A stretch of DNA of 64,000 nt from the NCBI GenBank assembly GCA_037349105.1, contig JAYJMM010000038.1:1-64000 (forward strand). Direction: 5' to 3'. This document shows, piece after piece, positions 52,134 through 64,000 of this stretch. The number at the start of each line of letters is the position of its first letter. Within the stretch, counting starts at the first letter, position 1. A model generated the notes under the pieces. That model did no database searches. It had not been told where the DNA came from and saw nothing but the letters and a program-made list of their open reading frames with translations. The stretch comes from Limnomonas spitsbergensis. Lineage: Eukaryota; Chlorophyta; Chlorophyceae; Chlamydomonadales. The position numbers and the translations under genes were made by a program.

Positions 52134-54003
52134 CTCGATCCGCTCTTTCTCCGTGTAGCTCAGCCAGGAGGGCAAGTTGCCAACCAAGTATTGCAGGCCC
52201 TTCAAGCCTAAACTCGTACCGATCTGGGTGCAGTCAGGGAAAGCAGAGTGAGCAAGGGGAGGGGACGAGAGGTATGGAGAGGTATGGAGAGGTGAGGGTC
52301 GGCATGGAGAGGGGAGAAAAGGTATGGAGAGGGGAGAGGAGGTATGGAGAGGGGAGGGGCGGTATGGAGAGGGGAGGGTCGGCATGGACAGCTAGGGCTT
52401 TTTCACATGTTTTGCAAGAGTGTCAGGCATTTCCCTCCCCATGCATGCTCATGGGGATGCCACCACGTGTTTGGCAGCCTTGATGTGCCCCATGCATGCT
52501 CATGGGGATGCCACCACGTGTTTGGCAGCCTTGATATGCCCCATGCATGCTCATGGGGATGCCACCACGTGTTTGGCAGCCTTGATGTGCCCCATGCATG
52601 CTCATGGGGATGCCACCACGTGTTTGGCAGCCTTGATGTGCCCCATGCATGCTCATGGGGATGCCACCACGTGTTTGGCAGCCTTGATGTGCCCCATGCA
52701 TGCTCATGGGGATGCCACCACGTGTTTGGCAGCCTTGATGTGCCCCATGCATGCTCATGGGGATGCCACCACGTGTTTGGCAGCCTTGATATGCCCCATG
52801 CATTTTGAGCCGCCAAGACGCACGGCCTGTTCATAGGAAAATCGGCTTTGCTAATTAAACGATGTACAATATGCCCTGCACCCTCTGGTAGTTGTGGGTC
52901 TTCGTCTCTCTGTCGTGGCGGAAGTTCCGCATGCTTGTGGCCATGCTTGTGGCCATGCTTGTGGCCATGCTTGTGGCCACGCCCAAGCCCAAAGGAACAA
53001 AATAGCCAGCTTCGGCCTTCAAGCACTATTCGCAAGCTGGTCAAGCTATTATCCGAGATTGCACGATACCACATTGCATGCTACAACGTTTTTTTGGCTC
53101 GATACGGCACAGGAACAGCCGTATGGAACTTAGGGTAGCAAGATACGGAACAATATGGAACAGGGTAAGCCAGATCTTGCTGCCAAGCTATTCTCATCCC
53201 CTCTGCATGTTCTGCCCCGTCGCAATGTCTAACAGGTTACGGTCTTTGCCTTGCTTCTGAGGTTGTGCAGCATACTGGCAGCCATGCCACTGCCCAGAAT
53301 GCTAGCCAGGCTGCTTCCATCCCCATCCATGCTAAGCAGCCTGCATGCCCCGTCGCACCATCTGGCAGGTTTCGGTCTTCGTTTTCCTGTTGAGGTAGTA
53401 CAGCATGCTGGCAGCCATGCCCATGCCCGTCCCGATGACGAAGAACAGCATGAAGAGCCATGGCGAAGGAGATAAGAGCTTCATGAGCAGGAGGCTGCTC
53501 GCCAGCCCCAGCAGCAGGAGCAGCTGCAGCACCTGATCCAACGTGACGTTGATGGGTCGCTTGCCCTTCACGGCTTCGGCCGCAGTTTGAATTGTGGACA
53601 CGGTCTTCTGCATGCTGGACACCGCGTTCGTACAGTCTTGGAACAGCTGACGAAGGAGCGCGTTCTTCGCCTGCCATCTTGGAGCTGTGTTTGGGCTAGG
53701 GAGAGGCTTTTCCTCGGGGCTGTGGGAATCCGGCAGCAGCTCGTGGGTGCTGGTAGCGAGGACGCCCTCCCCGCCATGCTGTTTTTGCTCGGACTCGGCT
53801 TGCAGCGCCTCGGTTAGGGCCAGCACGATGGGAGCGTCATTTGTTGGTTCGATCTCTGCCACTATCTCATCGCCTGGTCGTCCGATCGGCGTCATCTCGT
53901 CGCGTTCGAAAAGTTCGTTTGCGTAGACAGTCCCGTGCGCAAACGTGTCATTCGGGTGGATTCTGAAGGAGCGCGAAGTTCCGTTAGCGTTACCAGCACT
54001 CAT
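52134..54003 (-). pseudogene. Second copy of SMP/C2 gene exons 1-3 (5' gene fragment)
   Basis: Exons 53359-54003, 52773-52826 and 52134-52223 are intact, with the same frames and splice sites as copy A. Downstream of exon 3 the duplication ends at 51646 and no exon-4-like sequence follows before copy A. It could encode only the N-terminus and membrane hairpin (263 codons), unless its transcript reads on 14 kb and splices to exon 4. Confidence 0.6.
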
Positions 54004-57000
54004 GACACGTCATATTATCACAACATATGGCTGCATCCGCACATCAATCATGCAAGTCCGGAGATTAACCGACACCGCCCGCGCCCGTCCTTTGGCTGTG
54101 AAACCGTATAAACCGGTATATTATAAGCCGGGCTTTTGGTTCACCCCCATCCCCAGTTCATCCCCATCCCCATGCACCCCCACACCACCCGACCAGGTCT
54201 GAAAATATCAGCCACGGTTCATGGATCCTTTCGGATCCAGGTACCTGAAACCGTACCTGTCAATAACGTTACAACTCTGGGCCCGCTCAAAGCTCGGCCG
54301 CGTGGGATACTGGGATCCAGGTACCTGAAACCGTACCACTCCCCACTGGTACTACTCAGTCAAACCCGGTGTGATTCGAGGGGGGGTGATTCGTGGCCAA
54401 GCCCTACGCAGACTGGTTCTTGTGCTTCCTCCATTTTTTTGTTGGATCTCCAAACCCTTCTAGCCACCTGGGGAGTGGGAGAAACCTATCACCACTGACT
54501 ATACCCCTTGCTTCATTGGGGTGCCAGCAAGCCAGCATCGTCGAAGCCAGCCCCCATCGATCTCCCCATGTCTGGCGCCTTATAACACGCCCGCACTCCA
54601 CGTATATTATGTTCTACCAGCAAATCTTCATGTATAGGGCCCTCGATACTCCTGAGGAGTGGGGCCTCCCTTTGTCTAGCTAGATTCCTAGCCCCCATGG
54701 CCCATGTGGCCTTGCTGATGCTTGGGGGGGCGAGGTTGGGGGCTTACAATTCAGGTTCAAGGCTCAGGACAACATATCGAGGGACCTAAACAATAACTTT
54801 GGGTTTTGGGTTTCAAGACGCCAGCCCCGCGTCCCCTCCCACGGAGGACGGGTACCTGGATGTTGTTGTTGGGTCCCTACCATGTCATGAGTCGCACGGC
54901 TCCATCCTCCACATCGATCTCTCGCTGAAATCCATCTCACCCATTCACACCCACTCGCCCATTCACACCCATTCACACTCATTCACACCCATTTACACCC
55001 ATTCGTCCATTCACACCCATTCAGACTGCCCACCAGGGCCCTGCAATGGGTCTACGGTCTGAAGCCAGACTCTTATTTATTTGTTCAAATTTTTTCAAGT
55101 CGCCTCGTTTATTTACGTTTTTGCCTGATCCAGAGTTTAATTTGCATGTATAGTGCCCACCTGCTGTGTCTTGTACTGCTGTCGTCATACACGCCCCCAC
55201 TCCCACCCGTGTCCGCACTTGCACCCAAACGCGCTCCCAAACCACGCTCCCACTCACCCCAGCCCTCCTCCCAAACCAAATCCCCAAACCCTGCTCCCTC
55301 CCCAAACTCCCAAATCTTACGCCTTGTTCACACCCAAGTCCACTCCCACACAGGCACACACCAGCCCCGCACCCCCCCCCATCCCTCACCCCGCACCTGA
55401 ACCTTATGCCCCACTCTTAGGTTGCCAGCCAAGCAATGCAGCGCATGATCGCCGGTGTGGAGGCCAGGTGCACTTGCAGGCAGCCTCATAACAATTTTGG
55501 GTGGGGATCCATTCCAGGCTGGCGGCCAGAACAGCCTGTTACTGACAGGCCACGGGCGCTACCACTCACTTCCACCAGCTGTACCAGGCTGAGCAGGGGT
55601 GGGAGCAGGGGTGGCTGGTGAGATCTTTGGCAGCAGCGGGTCACTCAGCCAGACGCTGTCAGGGATCAGATGTGGACCGGAGATTCAGCCGCAGCAAGCC
55701 ACTGATGGTAGCAGCAGAAACGGCGGGGGGGGGGGCAGGTCCTCCAGGCGCTGCCACTAACTTCCACCAGCTGTACCAGGCTGAGCAGGGTGGGATGCAC
55801 TTGCTTTTGTGGACTGTGCTGTGGGCATTGTTGAGTATAGTCTCTAGGGATTCTGAGGCGCCGATGTCGTTTGCCTTTCCGGCCTTCCCTTTTGGTCCTT
55901 TTTGTTGTTGTTGTTTGCCCCCTTTTTAGTTTCTTCTCTTCTCCCCTCTGATCAGTGGGGCGCTCTCGCGGCCAAGCCGGGGTGGGATACGCTTGCTTTT
56001 GTGGACTTTTCTTTTTAGAGGCTTTGTTGAGGGCTAGTCTCTAGTGGAACTCAAGTGTCGGCCTTGGTCTTCTTTGCCTTCCCGGCCTCTCCTTTTGTTC
56101 CTTTCCCCCCCTCTTCCCTTTCGTTTCTTCTTTCTCCCTTCTGCCACTATGAGGCTGTGAAGTGACATACATACCAACCAGATTTAGAACGGTGCATACC
56201 CAACGGGCCATGTTGAGAAGGATGTCAATGACATAACACCCATGGGCCGTCCTCAAAAAGGCTCGGCCGCATGGGCGCCCAGACCCGTTGGGAGAAATGA
56301 AAGAAACTGAAGGTACGAGGGAAAGAAGGAGAAGAACACGAAGGAGAAAGAAATACCCCTCCCCAGAAGGAAAAGGCAACCCGAAGTATCCCTTCCCCTC
56401 TGAAGTCTATTCTCCAAGAAGGCAAAGAAAACAACAAACTAGGCCTCGCTCAACAAAGCCTGCTATGTCCTCAAGACCAGTCAGAGCCTCCTACCCATGC
56501 CTGCGGCCTGCCTCGGCACAAGTGTTGAATGTCTGTGACGCCCTCTGGGGGGCCTGTCCAACCTCTCTCCCTAAGCATCTCCTTCATTTCCATAGATAAG
56601 GATGTGCAGTGCCTAGGGTGGGCCTAGGCTGGGCGGCCGCAACCCTGCGGCTGTGAGGCGTGAGGTGGGCGGTCGCGGCACTCCACTGCCATGAAGAACA
56701 GCAGTGGGGCCACATAACTGCCAAGTACAATAACAGCTGCTGCTGCTGGGGCGACGGCTTCCCCAACAGCATCCGTGAAGCTTCTCATCAGCTGCGTCCA
56801 TGGAGGATAGGGCGTTGCCGTCAGGGTGCTTGGGCGGGCGGGGCAGAGAGGAAGGGAGGAAGAGCTGGTGACGTACTGAGAAGGGTAGAGCGGGTGGACG
56901 AGGCAGCAAGGAGGGTAACTCACACAGGAGAAGTACTGAGGAATGTACAGCGGGCGGGCGAGGTAACGAGGAGGAGGCCGGCGGGGAGCCATGACCAGAT

Positions 57001-59488
57001 ATAACGCCAATGTCTGATGCTGGTTTCGCCTTCAGGGCTACGGAGCTGCCTGTTTGAGTCGTGGCAGCCACGGGCGGTCTTTGCAACGAGGTCCACGCTG
57101 GACGGGAGCTCGTCCCATCTCTGAGAAAGAAAGAAAGAAAACGCCTGAGCGTGGCTTGAGGAATACGGGATTTTAAATGCCGTAAACCGGATCCTAAAAC
57201 CCCCCTCATATCCAGGCAGCTCCTTCCTGGTTCCGGAGCTGCCTGCCAGTGGCTCTGCAGTGCTGGTGGGAGCCGTCAACGGCCATCGCAACGGGTCTGA
57301 AGCTGCGAAGGATGTCTTGGGCGGACTGGGCTCGTCAGCCTCCTTTATGGTGGCTGCAGCGGTGGGTGGGCGGCGCAGGGAGATGTAGGCTCCCCACCAA
57401 GCCTTGGGGCAGACAGCCATCAACCACCTCAACCACCTCAGGATAGGGGTGGATGTGGGTGGGTGCCACCTTAGTCCTTCCTTCGTCTTTCCTCAGCCTC
57501 ATCAATCATCATCAGCTTCAACTGTGGAGCAGCGTCGTCGGTGGAGCAACGTCGTTCAATCGCCCTACGGCCAGCACCAGGTGTATTTAGTGCCACACCA
57601 TGCCAAACCGTTGCCAGGCTGCCACACGCACTGGGTTGCCGCAAGCCCGGTCAGAGGCCCAGGCAGTGCTTATTTTCCGGTTAGCAAGTCATTTTCGTCG
57701 ACGCTACTGCTCAGTGGTTGTGTGTTGGTTGCTTGCCCAGGGGGGTCATTGGTTTGCGCTCGCTGTCCTAGCATATTTAGTGCCTGTACCGGTTTACGGG
57801 CACAAGTCCCATGCATCAAATGTGATGCCCCGTTGGACTGTAAAAACTTAACTTAACGGTACGTGGCCATCAAAGGCACGATTGGGACCAGACCTACAGA
57901 ATAAAAAGCACCGTTGTGCGGCTGGTTACATGTTTTGACCCTCAGCCGGATTGAAGTTGAAGTATGGAGATACCGATACCAGTATGCATATAAGTCGCAT
58001 ATTCTATACGGTACAACGTCTCTGTGGTCACGAACAGGTGAAAACATCCCCTCGTGCATCGCGGACTGGGCCAGCAGCATGCCGTGGATGTTTGGGATCA
58101 TGAAGGCTTTAGAGGGGAAACACATTTTCTGAAATGCCATAGCGAAGTTGGTTGGTTGCAGTGCGCCTGCGGTACACACAAAGCTCAAGGGAACCCAAGG
58201 GAGGGGCAACATCACATATTGCTGATGTACTGTGCACTGAGGAATGTTGGATGCTGCACAGAGAATAAGTGAAGGCCTACAGTTCCTTTGACTCAAGACA
58301 ATACTGTACCGGTACGAAAACAGTTGAGAACATGCTCAACTGTTCAGTAAAAATCTTATAAATAATTAGCTCCTCGGGCCGAGAAACAACCTGTCCTAAA
58401 TAATGTGTGCGCTTCCTGTCATGCAGAGCATGCATAACAAGTCACCGGTTCAAAACAAAAACGTCACATACTACTATATTAGCGACTGGGGACCGACAGA
58501 CCACCCTGGGCAGGCACCCCTCTTCCTGATATTCACAAAGACACTCCCAATCTAAGCGCAGAATACTGATCTTGAACCAAGGACCAAACCACAAACCTGA
58601 GTTCAGTGAAGTACCACGAAGCATAGAGGGATATTTACAGCCCATGTCTCTTTCAGCCCCGAACCCCACGCTCGGCATCTGGCCGATTCATCCTGGACCC
58701 TGGCCGACCCCACCTGCGGGCATGCACTGTCATCCCTCGAAATCCGAAACGCTAAAGACCATGCGCGCCTTGGGGAGCCCTCTGCGTCCAGCACCTCGTC
58801 TGCCTGGCTCGAGGGACCAGGGATACTTCCCTGAAAAAACGTGCGCAGCTCCTGAGGGGCACTAACACAGCAATACGTGAATATCCACACCTTTGAATGT
58901 GACCTTACGGTTAAGAAAACAAACTGTTATCTTTCAGTTACATGGCAGCGAAGGCAAACCTTTCTACGGCATTAGGTCGAACACAAAAGATGGCGCATCG
59001 GGTGCAACCAAGCCAGGTCGGCATTGCAAGCATTTTAGCAACTGCTCTTGCGCAACAATTACAGGTCAGCGGAAAGGATGCCAGGTGTTGTGAGCAAGAA
59101 AAAGGCTGGGCACACAAGCAGCAGCAGCAGCAGAGGAGGGGAGGTGGCAGCATAGAAGAGCCAGCGGCAGCAATGGGGGAAAGGAAGTTGCAGCAGAGGA
59201 GTATTTGGTTTGGTTGATTGATTGGTTGTTTGATTGGTTGGTCGGTTTAGTTGATTTAGAAAGCAGAATCTCGTAATGAAGAATCCCACACTGACTCTCG
59301 CTGTTGCTGACTTCCGAGGACGAAGCCCACAGGCCAGAGGCACCCCCGTTCCCCCCCACCAGGCGAGAGGTGCCCCCGCCCCCCTAACCGAGTTGTGCCG
59401 GCGTTCATACTTTCACACCCGGCGCACATTCAGTTCATTGCCAAAAGGGAATGCCTGTCACTGGCATCCCACATCCTCCAAAACCCAC

Positions 59489-60055
59489 CTCGAGCACCAA
59501 TCCTTGGACCCGCTTTAGGTGCTTCCACCTGCTCAGCCCGAAGGTGTCTGGGCTGGTCAAGAGATCATAGCAAGCAATCATGATGGTTTCAAAACACTCC
59601 CGCTGAAGTAGCGGCCATTTCTTCTTTCCGTCAATCTTGCTCAAAGCCTGATCAGTGTAGCTGTTTGACAGGCGATCCAAGAAGTCCCCCACGACGAGGC
59701 TTCTACAGGCACGGCAAGTGTTGCTGCAGGAGGACTCCTCCTGCTCATAGGCGGAGGCGGAGGCGGAGGAGCGGCAGGACGCCTCAAAGCTCGGCTCGGC
59801 GTCCTCGGGCAGGCGCGGTTCCACTGCAACCTCAGCCTTCCGCCGCATTGCGCACCTCTCCTGGAACTGAAGCTGACTGAGCAACAATGGCTTCAGCTCG
59901 TCCTTGGCAAGCTCTTTCCAAGCCTCGGCCACGATCAGGCTCGGCGTGGTGCCAGCTAAGCTGAACTCCAGCAGCTTACTTTGCTCACTTTGCAGCTTAC
60001 TTTGCTCACTTTGCTTCTCCAGTAGTAGTTCATTTCTCTTATTTAGCTCATCCAC
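59489..60055 (-). CDS. Copy B of unknown gene exon B
   Basis: Identical to 45464-46030 at offset 14025, with the same acceptor, donor and coiled-coil start. Exons C, D and A recur at 58714-58851, 58036-58128 and 61486-61616, so copy B holds the whole set. Confidence 0.55.
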
Positions 60056-63000
60056 CTGGAGGGTATGGGGGGTACCAATCAGTGATATTCAGGCTTGCCA
60101 AATGCTAGTTCTTGCGCCTCGGGAAAATGGTCACAGGGGAAAATACGAAGGTTCCTAATGGCACAGAAACCTAAATCCCAGGCTGTTTTTCAGGGGCAGA
60201 AGACGTCCAAAACCCTGGCCACCCCGACTGCATTTTGCGGCCGAAACAGTCCAAGTGACACGCGTAGACACGTTCATCTGGTCACCAGCGGTGTATATAT
60301 CAAGGAACAAATAAAATTAAATGCTGCCGCAGTTTCGCGGAGCATGGTAGCTCGAGCTGTGGCCCCGCTGCGTATGCCTGAGGCCCCACACCTGCTGCTC
60401 CGGACCCCCCCCCTCATCCTCCCTCTCGCCCCCCCCTGTATCGGCACATCATCTCCCGATTAGTTTGCACCTTACAAAAAACATCAGCGGCCGGGTCACA
60501 GGAAAGGTGTTTTAGGTTTTCAGGTTTCAGGGTTCGATATTCTGGTTTCAGAGTTCAGATTTCAGGTTTCAGGGGTCGACCGTCAATGGCCTTGAATCCG
60601 ACCTAGCAACTCGCAGTCGTTGCGGGTCTGGAATGGCGACGGGCAGGTGTGATAGGGCGGTGGGCATGGGTGTGGGTCGGCAGGTTGAATAAGTGTTGAC
60701 AGGGGAAGGCCGCTTTGCAGCCGAACCAGCAGGCCTCGGTCTCTTGGGATCTCATATGGTTGCAAGCAAGGGTCAGCAGGCAGGTTTGAGGGGGCAGTGG
60801 GCTTGGGTCAGACAAGTGTTGACAGGGGGGGCCGCTTTGAAGCCGAGCCAGCAGCAGGCTACAGTCTTTTGGGATCTGATCTAGCAGGCAGGCAGGAGTC
60901 AGCATGCTCGGGTCCGTGGATAGACTGAGAGACGGGGGTGAGTGGGCTGGGGTGAGGAGGGTAGGTAGCAGGCAGCGGGCAGGGGTCCGCGGATAGACCG
61001 AGAGAAGACAGGGGGCAGCAGGACGCTTGCAGTGACGTGAGACGGGTATGTCCCCTGATTCTTTTGCGAACTTGGGAGCCTCAATTGCATCAGCTTTGCC
61101 GGCAGCGGCGGCTGTGGATTCTTACAGATGCAGCCTATCGATTGACATCACAAACACCAAGGGGCGGCAAGTTGTACTCGGTTTTTATACCCCCCGGTTT
61201 TACCATATCACTTTCGCTTCCTCTGCCTGTCACAGTACCACACAATCTGTGCACCAGGATAAAAACGAGGCAGTGCAGAATCCTAAAGAAGCCCGTTATC
61301 CAGGACCCTGACCGGCTGCCCGTGCCCATGCATGAGGGGGCGCCGCATGGGCGGCGCCGCGACGACATGGCCCATGTGCCCTCCTCTCAACAGATACTCT
61401 TTCTCTATGAATTAGCTGCCAGCAAATAATTTTCGACTCATGGAACGAACTATACTCGAGCACGGAGCCCCCCCCCTGACCTGACCTGAATTTGAACACA
61501 GGCAAGCCTTTCCGCAAAATCGTGCTCCTCCTGGAGCTGACCCTCGATTTGGTACAGCGAGCCTTGCCCGGGACCCTTGTCTCTGACCCTCCAAGTCTCA
61601 TCTTCTTGAGGGCTCCCTGAGACACCGCAAGCTTCCTAACAAGGCCAAACATTGTACACAATGAGTATGTAATTACTCAACGGTGAATTACCGAGCTGGA
61701 GGACGACTCTGCAAGAGGGTCAGAACCTTCGATCTTCCACAATGCCCTGTCTATTTACCTTGGGAATTGTGGGAAATTGTGCAGAGGGCTGCACATCGAT
61801 GGCGAGTTAGAGCTAGACTCGATCACCAACACAGGAAACTGGACCCACACCCCCCTGGGCAGTCGAGGTATCGATCTCCCTTAAAAACGTACTTTTACTC
61901 TCCAACGTTTCAGTCAAATGACATGGCATTATTTGCCAACTTGGCAAGTGAGTGACGTCATTTTTTCCTAAATCCGTCATCTTAGAAGTGGAGCGCATGC
62001 CATTAAATATTTGCATTACTTGTTATTTATCGACCTCGATTCCGATCGTACCAAGTGCCCAGAGGGCCTCCATGGAAGCGGGGGTGTTGCAGGCGAGGGT
62101 CGCTGCTGCAGCCCATCCAGATGAGGAGCGATTATCTAAAGCTGCAGGTACTAATTTTACTTGTTTGAAGCGTGCCTGAACCTTCGCCTACTACAAGAGC
62201 ATTCACTGCATTTTGGTGTGCAGTTTCAGCCCACATGCACAGCATTGAGCCAGCGAACACAGCATCCCACCCTTTTGGGGCAACATCTTACATGCATGCG
62301 CAGCTTCCACCAGCACTGGCAGCCCCCGAATGCATGCCCAGCCCCCCGCATGCATGCACGTTACCCCGCCCGCTTGCATGCACTACCGGACTACCCCACG
62401 GCCGCATGCGCACTGCTTGCATGCACAGCTCCCACCCACATGCACACTGCCTACATGCACACACCCCTGCCCACATGCACAGCATCCCGCCTGCTTGCAG
62501 AGCGCCCCACACGCATGCGCATTCCTTGCATGCACAGGTCCTCGCTTGCATTCACATCACGCAGCCGCGCTCGCGACCCTCCACCTGCATTCTTAGCTCC
62601 TTCCCACATGCAAACACCCCGCCGGCATACGCACTAACCCCCGCCTGCCAATATTGCAGCATCTCTCGTGACTGTATGCTAGAGAACCCAGCCAAGGATC
62701 CACGAGTCATGAACATTCTCACTGGCTGCAGTTCACCGGGGGATCTGGTCCGCATCTGCGAGAATACCGGCGATGATTTCACTGCGTGATCCATGACAGA
62801 GGAGGGGCTAACGACTCACAGCTGCTCTGCAAAGAGGTGTGGCCAGACATGCGGCCATATCTCGTGGGGGGACCAGAAGCTGCTTGACATGACATGTGGC
62901 GTCTTCAGGTTGGGTGGACTGCTCAAGTTGCATACCCGTATGCACCGTGCTTTAATCCCGCCTGTGCGTTTCGAGGCAGATGGATCAGAGTTCTCCTTGC

Positions 63001-63339
63001 TGAGGTAAATTTGCCATGGGCTAGACTGTAAATTCGCTAACCCGAAGCTTTTCTATAAACAGGGGCAAATGTACATCACGAGTGGATTTAAACAGAGCAT
63101 GCCATGGATCAAGCCTTTGTAATGTATCACTTTCTCTTTCCCTTACCCCGCTTAGGTACAGCCCCATGTGCTTCTTCTCGTATGAGGTCATGTGTGACTG
63201 GTCAGGGCAATGTATCGGCTGATGGAACTTCTACCGCAACTTGCTGCTCAGGTCAGTCAGATATCCTGAACTGCCACTTGCAAACAAAAAGGTGCAACCC
63301 AGGGAATGCTACACGTATTTATTTTAGGGAGCCTCTACT

Positions 63340-63996
63340 GTGATTCAGCTAAGGCCCGGGGATCCACGTGCATCAAGCCCTGTTTTGCCCGGGCCACCGG
63401 CCGTAGGATGGTCAAGGTTTGGCACATTGCACCTGCTCCATTTGCTCAGTTCTACCATTCATGCCCTTCGAAGGTATCACATAGTGCCTATGACAGGCTC
63501 CATAGAGGTCACTGCGGCCGTTGTTGCAACAGCGAAGCAGCGCTTGCTCAGCAACGAGTCGCCGCTCTTTCGGCGTGCCACGCTTGACGTCATCATGCAG
63601 CAGTATGATGGTATCACAATTGGCTTTCACCATGACAAGCGTTGCATCGCGGCCCCTTGTTTGGCAGATCTTGAGGCGCCGCTTGCTTTGGGGTCAAGCT
63701 TCAAGGACAGATGCTTTGTCCATGACCATAGCCACCGTATATCACGGCTAGCCCTCGTGCAAGACAGCAGCTACTCTGTTGGTATCTCTGAGGAGAAGCT
63801 TGATGACTTGAGGGCTGCTTTCGCTAGGATGCGCAGCGACCGCTCCGGGCATTCACCAAAACTAATCAGGAGTTTGGAGAGCAACTGCGGATACATGTCT
63901 CATATTGTTTTCCTTCTGTGCGTGCGGTACTGTGTGCACCACATGAACACAGTTCAGAGGGAGAAGGAGTCAGGGGAACGCTTCTTTGCGAAGTGA
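63340..63996 (+). CDS. Copy B of the 218-aa uncharacterised frame
   Basis: Same protein as at 49314-49970, reaching its stop just before the window edge. Being intact in both copies, it says nothing about which copy is functional. Confidence 0.45.
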   Translation: MIQLRPGDPRASSPVLPGPPAVGWSRFGTLHLLHLLSSTIHALRRYHIVPMTGSIEVTAAVVATAKQRLLSNESPLFRRATLDVIMQQYDGITIGFHHDKRCIAAPCLADLEAPLALGSSFKDRCFVHDHSHRISRLALVQDSSYSVGISEEKLDDLRAAFARMRSDRSGHSPKLIRSLESNCGYMSHIVFLLCVRYCVHHMNTVQREKESGERFFAK

Positions 63997-64000
63997 CAAA

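Larger units (their letters stand above)
51646..64000. repeat. Large tandem segmental duplication, copy B (runs off the window)
   Basis: Near-identical to 37622-49974; every feature of copy A recurs at +14024 to +14026. The junction is sharp: AGTGCAGCTG is shared, while the preceding bases differ (C at 37621, A at 51645). Confidence 0.95.

Overview
This window looks like nuclear DNA of a green-lineage eukaryote, probably a prasinophyte-type alga, though I cannot name the species. It carries many interstitial TTTAGGG/CCCTAAA (Arabidopsis-type telomere) motifs. Its genes are broken into short exons with GT-AG introns, and it is extremely rich in minisatellites. I see no bacterial operons, rRNA genes or CRISPR arrays. 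Most long open frames are low-complexity read-through of tandem repeats and are not genes.

The main gene (minus strand, 39978 down to 6460, continuing past the left edge) can be read through 16 exons whose splice phases all agree: 704 codons with no internal stop. It encodes an extended-synaptotagmin / plant-SYT1-type protein. The order is a cytosolic N-terminal region, two adjacent hydrophobic segments (ER hairpin), an SMP lipid-transfer domain (about residues 252-456), a C2A domain with Asp-bearing loops, and the first half of C2B. Such proteins tether ER to plasma membrane and move lipids at contact sites. Only about 6% of the 33.5 kb is coding.

The rest of that gene is minisatellite. Almost every intron is filled by tandem arrays next to an exon boundary, and in most cases the repeat unit contains the splice junction with some exon sequence. 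Examples are 14-16 bp units holding the exon-16 donor (1-6459), 115 bp units holding the exon-14 acceptor (10550-12240), 41-42 bp units holding the exon-12 donor (13770-16753), 54 bp and 33 bp units flanking the exon 9/8 intron (23358-24622), and thousands of bases of amplified polypyrimidine tract from the exon-7 acceptor (26293-32590). I regard this splice-junction-anchored repeat expansion as the unusual system in the window.

From 37622 rightward there is a near-perfect tandem duplication with a period of about 14,024 bp: 37622-49974 is repeated at 51646-64000, and copy B runs off the window. Each copy holds exons 1-3 of the SMP/C2 gene, then uncharacterised genes. These include a minus-strand coiled-coil-bearing gene with at least four phase-compatible exons (47590 to 44011), a plus-strand 218-aa open frame (49314-49970) and several weakly supported exons. 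The 49975-51645 stretch between copies holds a 66 bp minisatellite and an open frame that runs up to the duplication junction. Copy B's exons 1-3 lack the downstream exons and are probably a 5' gene fragment, unless the duplication is an assembly artefact.
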